Made by a program: the position numbers and the translations under genes
Assembly (NCBI GenBank): GCA_030063045.1
Contig: JAQSEB010000137.1
Span: forward strand, 1,116,001-1,180,000
DNA from: Pratylenchus scribneri
Taxonomy: Eukaryota > Nematoda > Chromadorea > Rhabditida > Pratylenchidae
DNA length: 64,000 nucleotides
Direction: 5' to 3'
The notes under the pieces: model-generated
The model's input: the letters and a program-made list of their open reading frames with translations, nothing else
Told to the model about the DNA's origin: nothing
The model's database searches: none
Part shown: one piece after another, positions 55,793 to 64,000 of the stretch
Layout of the letters: the number at the start of each line of letters is the position of its first letter
How positions within the stretch are numbered: position 1 is the stretch's first letter

Positions 55793-58700
55793 TGAATCAG
55801 AAAATGTGGCTGTCATAAATAAATATAAAAATTACAATTATATTTTATTTAATTATATTGGTCAGTATTTTAACTATTTAATTAAAAATATTGATAAATC
55901 TTTCATATTCGTTACCAACCAAGAGCCATGTAAAGAAACAGTGTATTTTTTTAAAATTATTTTTAAACCTAATTTACAAAAAGTAATTAGATTTAAAATG
56001 AATAATTTTAAAAAGTGCCATTTTTGAATGTAGATAAACTTTTTATTTTGAGCTGAATCCTCGAAATAATATAAAATTATATGCATCTCAAATTCCAATT
56101 GTATATTTTTCTATTGAAAATAATAATTCCTTTGATTGAAAATATATTTAGAAAAGTGTGCCATTTTTGGTGTAGATTTTTTTTTAAATTAAGCTTTTCT
56201 ATTTATTAATTTTTGTTTGATGAAAATTATAAAACCTAAATTATCCGAAAATGAATGAAATTAATAAAAATTGGAGCAAGCATAATAGAATATCCCCACA
56301 TTAAATTCGAATGACAATAATTTATTCATTCTTTGATGGGTTTTGATGGCGCGGCTCATAAAATAAACTTGATTCGATGCATTCATTAAAAATTGTTCTT
56401 CAATCCACAAAATTTCCACCCAAAAGTGTTCTCTTTTTAATGCCGCCTTTCAAAGAGACTACAATGCCCTCTCCATAAATCCTTGCGCTCCAACCAAAAT
56501 TGGGTGGTTTTCCCCTAAAATTTTATTACCCTTTTTCCCCAACACATTTTCGGGGGTTTCTAAAACTCCATAAAAACCATTTTTCGATTCCATCAAAACC
56601 AACACAATTTCCTTTCCCCCATATAAATAATTAGGCAAATCCTTCTTCTTTTTCCCCATTTTTTGTGTGCCTTTTAATCCTTTAATCCTTTATCCCTCCT
56701 CTCCCATTTATTCCTTTTAATCCGCTAACCCGCATCTTTTCAAATTTTTCTGCCCCAATTCCACAATTTTTACATTTTTGGGGAAAATTTTGTTGATGGC
56801 CTCCAACTCAAAAATGAATTCCAGTTTTTTATTCTTTAAAAATGTTGTAAAGGTGAAAATAAGTGCCTTGCACAAATGCAAAATTTTCTTCTACCATTTT
56901 ATTTATTGTAATTACTGCGCGCGGTACACTTCCCTTCCCTCACCATCCCCATTCACAAAGTTTTTGACCCAAATTTAAAGTGCATAATAAAAAGTCAAAA
57001 AAGTTTCCCACTAAAATACCTCCAAAATATTGAATATTTTTTCATCCCAAAGCCAAACTCTCAATTCCGAAGCAGAAAAATTGAAGGTTACTTACTTATT
57101 ATCCCTGGGCAGTGATGTTTTTGAAATTTTGAAATGATGGTTATTGGTTACCCATCGTGGGTGATTAGGATTTGGGTTACGATAAACCTATCCTCTCTAG
57201 AGACACTAACCCTATACCGGATGACACATGGAGGTCACCGTAATTTTTTACTCAGGAAACCTTAAAAATCTGCCAGGGAATAATACGTAAATACCCAATT
57301 GAATACCTAGGCCGTTCTTTTGCCAATAACTCAACAGGCAAATAGCCATTTTAGAAGGAGATATTTTCCTTTGGAAAAGTAATCTAAAAAATGGCCTTTC
57401 TATTTTATGAAAATTAAAAAAATTTGTAAAATAAGCGGCTTTTTTCGTAGATTATTATACTCAAAAGAAACGGAATTTTATAAAATTTTATATGGCCACT
57501 TTTTAGAGGACATTTAGGGCTTTCAAATGCTATATCGTCTTCCCGAATTGATTATTGTTTCATTAAGATATTGGGCTAATAATCGAAGGTACTCAATTAT
57601 CCCCTCTATCTTCTCCGCCCATTCCCAAATAATTTGCTTCCATTTTGTCTCTCATTCATTCTTGGGCCGAATCAATTAATGTCCCACCACCGGAGTCAAT
57701 CGGGGAATTTTCGTGATTGAGAGAAGATCGAAGGGGAGTGGAACAACTCCGGAGGGGTGGAAAGGACCGAGAGAGGAGAGGCCGAATTAACACGAGAAAG
57801 GCCAACACGGAGTATTCTCTTTTGGGTTTTGTTGGGGTCGGGTGGTGCTTCTTTCCATTCCTACCAGTCCATCCAATTCCTTTTGCTGCCAGCCGCCTCC
57901 CAATTTTCCTCCCATCTCCACTCCCTTTAATTCCATAATTCTTTTCACATTTGTTGTCCCAACATTAGATCCATCCATCCATTCGGCTGATGAATTGGTC
58001 CAGAAGTTAATTCCATCAAAGTGGCTGGTTTTTTTTGGTGGATCAACACAAATTCCCCTTCTCGACCGATTAGGGCCTCTCCTTCTACCCGGAGTCACAA
58101 ATTTTGGACCGAATTTTGAAAATCTTGTGAAAATTCACCGAATTTTCAGAGATAAAAACATTTGGCAAATGCACAATATTTTGGGAATTTTTTCAAAATG
58201 GATTAAAATTCGAAAAGATATTTAAAATTTTTTCCATTTTCATTTTTAAAATCTAGTCAAAATCTATTGAATTTAAACATTACTTTGAATTTTGAAAATA
58301 ATTTAAGAATTCTGAGCATTTTCAAAATCTTTTAGGACCATATTTTCAATATCATATTCAAAATAGTGTGGAAAAATATTTTCAAAATTACAATCATTTT
58401 CAGAATATTTCGAGACATTATTTTCAACATCTAGACAAAATAATATACAAAAATATTTTCAAAATGCCAATCATTTTCAGAATATTTCTAGAAATAATTT
58501 TCACCATATTGCCAGGATAAATCAAAATTCTCGTGCACCCGGGATTTCGAGAATCCCAGGATCCCGCGCACTCGGGAGTCCCAGGATCTCGATAATCCCG
58601 GGATCCCGCGCACTCGGAAGTCCCAGGATCTCGAGAATCCCAAGCTCCCCACACTCGGGAGTCTTAGGACCTCGCGCGAGCCCAATCCCAAATGGCTAAT

Positions 58701-60603
58701 ACGCCGGAAGCATGCCCCATGAGGGGCAGCAGCCATGTCTTCCCCTTAAAAATCTGGGTGCTATATGGGCTGAAGGGTAAAAAAATTTTATGAGAAGCAC
58801 ACAATAGAAGGAAATAGACAGAGCCATCTCTGATCGTCTAACAGAAATAGTACACATTCTTCCATTTTCAAAATACAATTCTTATTCTGAAATTTGGCAT
58901 ATATTCTGAAAATATACTATAAAATTTACGATATTCTCAGAATATTTTAGTCAAATTCTCAAAATATCTTGTGAAAATAAGATTTTAAATAATTTTCAAA
59001 ATTATTAAATTCTAAAAATAATTTGAAAAAGTTTAAGATTTCAAGAAGCATTTTATGTCTCATTTTTAAAAGATTGTGAAAATGAGTGTGAAAATAAATT
59101 TTAAAAATTTTTGAATTCTCAAAATCTTCCCAGAATTTTATCTATTTCCAGAATATTTTAGAAGTTGGTATATTTTGAAAATGTGAACAATTTTGAGCAG
59201 ATTTTTTTCCTATTATATTCAAAATCTTTTGAATTTTTTTTTGACTTTGAATTTTCAGAATTTTACTCATTTCAAAAATATTTTGACAATTAATATCTTT
59301 TCAACATATTTTGAGAATTTTGCCATTTTTAAAATATTTTGACAATTACATCAAATTGTCAACATATTTTTGCACACATTTTTTTTGTGACTCCGGGTAT
59401 CCCTTTGCATGTTTGTGTTGGTGGCAAATGACATGGGAGATGGGTGGTTTTGGGTCGATCGAGATTCGGGACTGACTGACACTGAAAGGATGAGGCTGGG
59501 AATTGGAAGGAGGCAACACTGGAAGGGAGTATTGCAAAAATGAGCAAAAATAGAATGGATGGATGGAAGGAAGGGGCAGCTGGCGGGAGGTGTCAATTCT
59601 CGCGCACATCCTTCCGTCCATCCATCCATCCCAAAAATCCAAATCGCGTCAATTGTTGCGCATCATCATCACAATTCGCGCCTCCCTCACTTCCCCACCA
59701 CCACCATCACCTCTTTGCACGGAGTCCCCCATTCATAATAATATCCACACATTTGCCCCCCTTTTCCTTCCAATTCATTCAATCTAGTACCAAAAAATTC
59801 TCGCGCAACTCAAAATGATGATCATTATGATGATGATGACCCTGCCTCCATCAATATTATTTAATGTAAATATTAACACAATTAAACTGAAAACAATTCC
59901 AAAAACCAATAAAAAATATTTCAATATCTGGGTCTTCTTTTGGCTATAACTTAATAAAGAAACAACCAATTTTAGAAGGCGATATGCCATTTGAAAATTC
60001 TAAATCTCCTCTAAAAAGTGGCTTAACTAATTTTTTGAAATCATGAAAAATTTTTTAGAAAAAGTGGCTTTTCTTAAGTTCGAGTATATTACCCTCGAAG
60101 GGATATAAATTTTTAAATGTGAGATTAATAAAATTTTAAGAGGTAAAATAGGCTACATTTGGCTTTAAAATGGCACATCAATTTAACGAATTGGCTATTT
60201 CCTAATTCCTTGTTAATTATGGGCCATAAGAATATCCAGACTAAAATTGCGGCATTGAAATTTCCCCTACTCTGCTGAACCAATTCCACTAATTTGCATC
60301 CATTCATTTGATTGCCTCCCTCCTTTCCATTTATGGCCATAATTTGTTCCCATCCTCTTTTTATTCAATTCTTGGCCAATTTGGCCCTAACCCTTCCTCA
60401 TCCCACTCCAATCGATATTACATTTTCTTCACCACCGACTCCGTAGGGGTTCCTCCGCCATAAACAAAAATTTGGGGAGGGATGTGGGCGGTGGCCGTGC
60501 CCAATTTGCCCATCCATCCGCTCACACTGACTGAACCCCTAATTTGACTTTTACTTAAAGGAAAAAATACAATTTTATAACCAATTTTAGGCCCAAAATT
60601 TAA
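55793..60603. other. 4.8-kb region with no supported gene
   Basis: No exon chain with consistent codon use and splice signals was found on either strand. 57310-57560 and 59945-60120 hold diverged copies of the AGCTCAGCGAGGCG-type repeat as inverted pairs. 58540-58690 is a GC-rich tandem repeat. 58200-59330 is a long AT-rich tract with degenerate TTTTCAAAATAT-type words in both orientations. Confidence 0.55.
58543..58685. repeat. About three copies of a 50-bp GC-rich repeat
   Basis: Units contain ATCCCGCGCACTCGGGAGTC and CCAGGATCTCGAGAATCCC. Copies differ at several positions. GC content is sharply above the flanking DNA. Confidence 0.8.
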
Positions 60604-62068
60604 ATGTGGCCAAAAATATTTTGGCTAACTTTTATTTTAATTTCGACAATTATTCCATTGGCATTCACCCATTTTTGTGGTAATAATAAAATTCCATATG
60701 GTAAAAAATTTACAATTAAATTTCATTTCTCGAAAAAACAAATTTGAAGGCATCGAAGTTTATCATAATGGCCAACCGTCGCTTCTTTGTTCTCGCCCAA
60801 ACTGTTTTGAAAAAACCTATGCAGTTTGTTGGAACATAATTCCATCTATTGTTAATTTATATTTTTAAAGGATTGTGATGAGCGGGCAATGAGAAAATCT
60901 TGCGATTCAAATACAAGTTGGGTTGGTGGATTCGACAAAAGTTATGGAAATTCGCAGCCGTGAGTAAAAAGGGAATGCGTTCATTATTATTTTTGATCAT
61001 AAAACACATTTTCATAGTCAATATAAAATACATTTTTTAGTCATTGGAAAAAACATTTTTCTTAGTCCATCAAAAACGCATTTTTTTAGTTAATAAAAAC
61101 GCATTTTAATCGAAAACACATATCGAAAATACATTTTTCTTAGTTAATCAAAAATACATTTTTCTTAGTAAAATACATTTTTCTTAGTTAATCGAAAACA
61201 CATTTTTCTTAGTTAATCGAAAACACATTTTTCTAAGTTAATCTAAAACACATTTTTCTTAGTTAATCGAAAACACATTTTCTTAGTTAATCGAAAACAC
61301 ATTTTTCTTAGTTAATCGAAAACACATTTTTCTTAGTTAATCGAAAACACATTTTTCTAAGTTAATCTAAAACACATTTTTCTTAGTTAATCGAAAACAC
61401 ATTTTCTTAGTTAATCTAAAACACATTTTTCTAAGTTAATCGAAAACACATTATTCTTAGTTAATCGAAAACACATTTTTCTTAGTTAATCGAAAACACA
61501 TTTTTCTTAGTTAATCGAAAACACATTTTTCTAAGTTAATCTAAAACACATTTTTCTTAGTTAATCGAAAACACATTTTCTTAGTTAATCTAAAACACAT
61601 TTTTCTAAGTTAATCGAAAACACATTATTCTAAATTAATAAACACATTTTCTTTATCAATTAAAAACACATTTTCTACTACAATATTCTAATTATTTATG
61701 TACCAATTAAAACACCCTATTTAATAATCAAAATTATATTCAGACTCTATGTGCAATGTTGCGAATTCGAAATGCTTCCATTCCTCTCCAAGGAGCTCTA
61801 TTCAAATGTTATTGTTCGACCAGGCGAATATTTTGAGGGCGAAGAGATTTTGGACAAATTCGGCGAGGATGTGTTGGCATTCGATTTGATCACAAATTTA
61901 CGCAAAGTCGGAGGCCAGAATGGGCCAAATTCATCGTACAAAACACATTCCCTTTTATCTTAATTTCCCTTTTCCAATTTCAGAATTGCTTATGTAATCG
62001 ATGTTCGCCGTTTCCATTGCAGCCAAATGGTCCGGCCAAAGAGGTACAAACCATGGAAATGGCCTTGA
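60604..62068 (+). CDS. Warthog-like (Wart-domain) hedgehog-related secreted protein
   Basis: Exon 1 (60604-60698) encodes a signal peptide MWPKIFWLTFILISTIIPLA and the first Wart motif FCGNNKIPYG. A 49-base intron (GTAAAA to GAAG) joins IEVYHNGQPSLLCSRPNCFE at about 60748. The next exon (about 60871-60960) gives DCDERAMRKSCDSNTSWVGG. After an intron that carries the minisatellite, LYVQCCEFEMLPFLSKELYS, then RPGEYFEGEEILDKFGEDV and FDLITNLRKV (61744-61936), and lastly IAYVIDVRRFHCSQMVRP, ending at 62066-62068. The cysteine pattern and the CC and PGEYFEGEE motifs match the Wart domain of nematode hedgehog-related proteins. No C-terminal Hog autoprocessing domain follows, so this is a Wart-only form of about 200 residues. 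Such proteins are secreted and often epidermal or cuticle-linked (family knowledge). Confidence 0.82.
61016..61680. repeat. 26-bp minisatellite in intron of the warthog-like gene, about 24 copies
   Basis: Same unit as at 40683-41395 (TTAGTTAATCGAAAACACAT plus TTTTC). Variants with TCTAAGTTAATCTAAAACAC alternate in a higher-order pattern; a block of about 180-190 bases seems repeated (compare 61215-61400 with 61505-61640). Confidence 0.95.
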
Positions 62069-63677
62069 TTGAAAAAAGAAAAAGGAAAAATTGAATCCGC
62101 TGTTGGAATTGGCCAATTCCTCAACCCATTTTATGATGATCTCTTTTTCTTTCAATATTTTCCATATTTTTCTGTGATATTTTCGACGACGATAACTTAA
62201 ATCTGCTCAAGTGCAATTCGATCCTCCAGATTAACCTATTACTAATCCATCCTCCTTGTTTTACACATAATTTTTGGTTCTTTTGAGGACAGAAAGGGCA
62301 ATGGGAGGTCATCAAACATTTGAGCAATCCAATCCAAGGCCAAAGCCCAAAACTTACAGCCAACTTATCCATCAAAATTCCATTTTGACAATTTAAAAAA
62401 GTTTGTGGCCAATCAGAAATGATGGCTAAAAGGGGAAAATGAGAGCATTCCATTCCACATTTAGCCTTTTTTTTTGCGGCCATTCCTCCCACAATTTACC
62501 CTTTTCACGTTCCATCCATTTGCTGAAGATTGTTCCGGCAAGATAAGAAGAAGCAGAGGCGAGTTGTTTTTTCTACCAAAACACGAGCAGCCTTCCACCC
62601 CATCAAAGTTCTAATCAAAGCCAAAAGGCACCCAATCCCCTTCCCATTTCCTTCTCATCAAAGCATCATTCTATGGCCAGTGGCCACAGCTGGGCACATC
62701 CGCCACATTGATTTTGTTGTTGGGCCCCACCAATCAATTTGTAATCCGCCAAAACTCTCAAAATCCAATCCAACTTTTTTCAATCAAAATGGCCGCCGAT
62801 GAATCGTCGCCACCTTTTGTCTTCTAATCGGCTAATTAGGGCAATAAATTATATGGCCTAATGGCCATTTATCCTCCCACCACATTCTTTATGTTTTTGC
62901 TAATTAATTTGGGCGGTAATCATAAATCGGATGAGTTCGGATTGGCCTCAAAAAGACAGCTGATTATTTTTGGGTATTTTGGATAACAATAAAATTGCGA
63001 AAATTAAAAAACACTGAGGAAGGAAATATATTTCGCCCACCACTATTTGAGATTTGACCTTTGATTGGAGAATAAAATTTGCCTTATTTTTAAAAAAAAT
63101 ATAAATTATTTATTCACATTTTAAAAAATTATAATAAAATTTTGACTGAAATTAATCCAAGAATTTTAATCAATTTTTGCCTAAAATTAATTCATCAATT
63201 TTTTGCCTAAAATTATTCAAATTTTGATGAATTATGATCAATTTGTGCCGACATATTTTTTCTTTTTTTTTGCCGATCCATCATCCTTTTTATTGCTAAT
63301 GGCGACAATCAAAATGAATGAGTAATAAGTAAATTTCATTTATTTTTTCATTCTTCAAAATGCCTCCCAAAAATTATCTTTTCAATTTCCAAAATTTCAT
63401 TCCCATCCTTTGACCTTTCCATCTCCTCCCTTTGTCACCCAAATTTTGGCCCATTTTCCCAAGACTGTCCCCAATTCTTTCTCCCATTCTCGATGCTTCT
63501 TTTCAATTCACCATTTTTTAAATCCCAAAAAATGATTTGCATTTTTCAGTGCTCCTTTCACATATTTTTCAATTCATACGCAAAAAAAGCAGCCAAAATT
63601 CGATTTGGCCCAGGCCTCAAATTCATTTTAAAATTGTAACAAATCCTTCACAAAAATCGCCAAAATTTTGTGGCGGA
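62069..63677. other. Intergenic stretch without supported gene
   Basis: Moderately AT-rich with pyrimidine-rich tracts near 62.6 and 63.4 kb. No convincing exon chain is seen. The right part should include the promoter and 5' untranslated region of the VWA gene. Confidence 0.5.
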
Positions 63678-64000
63678 ATGGGACGGCATAATTGCCTTCT
63701 TTTTCTTGTCCCATCAATTTTCCTTCTCACATTCCTCTTCAATGGCATTTTGGGAACTTCCCAACAATCGCCCAACTATGGCCATCCACTTTTTGCCTTG
63801 CAAATTGTTGGCCCACAACAAACGCAACAAATGCGACGGAATGTTTTGGTGCATCATTCGGGCGAGGAAGCAGCCAGCGAAATGCCCGGAATGTCCTCAT
63901 TGACATTTGTTTTTGATCGGACTGGCTCAATGAATGGTCGGTTGGATGGAGGGGAAAAATTAGGGGAGAAGTAGGATAATTCAAATTCACTCTACCTTTG
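63678..64000 (+). CDS. Secreted VWA-domain protein, 5' end (hemicentin-like)
   Basis: The ATG at 63678 starts MGRHNCLLFLVPSIFLLTFL, a clear signal peptide with likely cleavage after NGILG. About 60 residues later SSLTFVFDRTGSMNG is the start of a von Willebrand factor A domain with a DXTGS-type metal-binding (MIDAS) motif, here DRTGSM. The first exon probably ends at 63936 (ATGAATG before GTCGGT). The wording before the VWA start (MSSLTFVFD) is close to hemicentin and related extracellular matrix proteins, but the rest lies outside the window, so other VWA proteins cannot be excluded. Confidence 0.65.

Noticed and set aside
56459..56659. 66-codon minus-strand frame starting MGKKKKDLPNYLYGG
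   Set aside because: It has an ATG and a reasonable composition, but no neighbouring exon, no recognised motif and no other support.
57717..58225. Plus-strand frames of 73 and 127 codons
   Set aside because: Overlapping frames in a purine/pyrimidine-skewed stretch, with no consistent codon use; not supported as a gene.
62121..62492. 123-codon minus-strand frame
   Set aside because: The composition follows TGGCCA-rich intergenic sequence, no family motif or splice context; likely chance.

Overview
The window is animal nuclear DNA and almost certainly from a nematode. Genes are split into many short exons by small AT-rich introns that usually end in TTTCAG or AAG. The families include several typical of nematodes: SRE-type and SRH-type chemoreceptors, a warthog-like secreted protein, and hemicentin-type VWA next to conserved eukaryotic genes. 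I cannot name the species. No gene was matched to a database; calls come from reading conserved family motifs in spliced exons.

Layout. 1-4803 (+): 3' part of a THADA/Trm732-like gene, whose long intron holds a 37-38 bp minisatellite and a near-perfect 927 bp palindrome. 4965-6446 (-): SRE-type chemoreceptor. 8491-12398 (-): two tandem paralogous six-exon genes of unrecognised family (A and B), built of exon-sized repeats of about 37 residues; copy B carries a 402 bp foldback element in an exon. 12542-15025: a retroelement remnant with one gag-plus-envelope-like reading frame and no pol, followed by an LTR-like end. 15200-16202 (-): N-terminal half of an MFS sugar transporter. 17318-19452 (-): SRH-type chemoreceptor with two apparent GC-AG introns. 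20810-21602: long palindrome. 21661-24231 (-): unrecognised proline-rich protein. 24.6-25.6 kb: minisatellite and a hAT-type MITE.

From 25.9 to 51.2 kb is a plus-strand run of conserved housekeeping genes: TCERG1 (three WW, six FF domains), ribosomal protein S21, PIP4P/TMEM55 phosphatase, COG4 and IFT80. IFT80 contains two hAT insertions with exact 8-bp target duplications, one a full element with a multi-exon transposase. 53.5-55.8 kb (+): an unrecognised Ser/Asn-rich gene. 56-60.5 kb: no supported gene. 60604-62068 (+): a Wart-domain hedgehog-related protein. 63678 to the end (+): the start of a secreted VWA-domain protein.

The most striking property is the density of foldback (hairpin) elements and minisatellites, mostly in introns. 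One repeat core (AATTAAAGGGTATTAAACGG followed by GTTTAAACC) occurs both as short foldback elements and as expanded 46-bp arrays at 22.1, 37.1 and 49.5 kb, which suggests one family caught at several stages. The genes do not form one pathway; the housekeeping run may contain trans-spliced operons, but this is inference.
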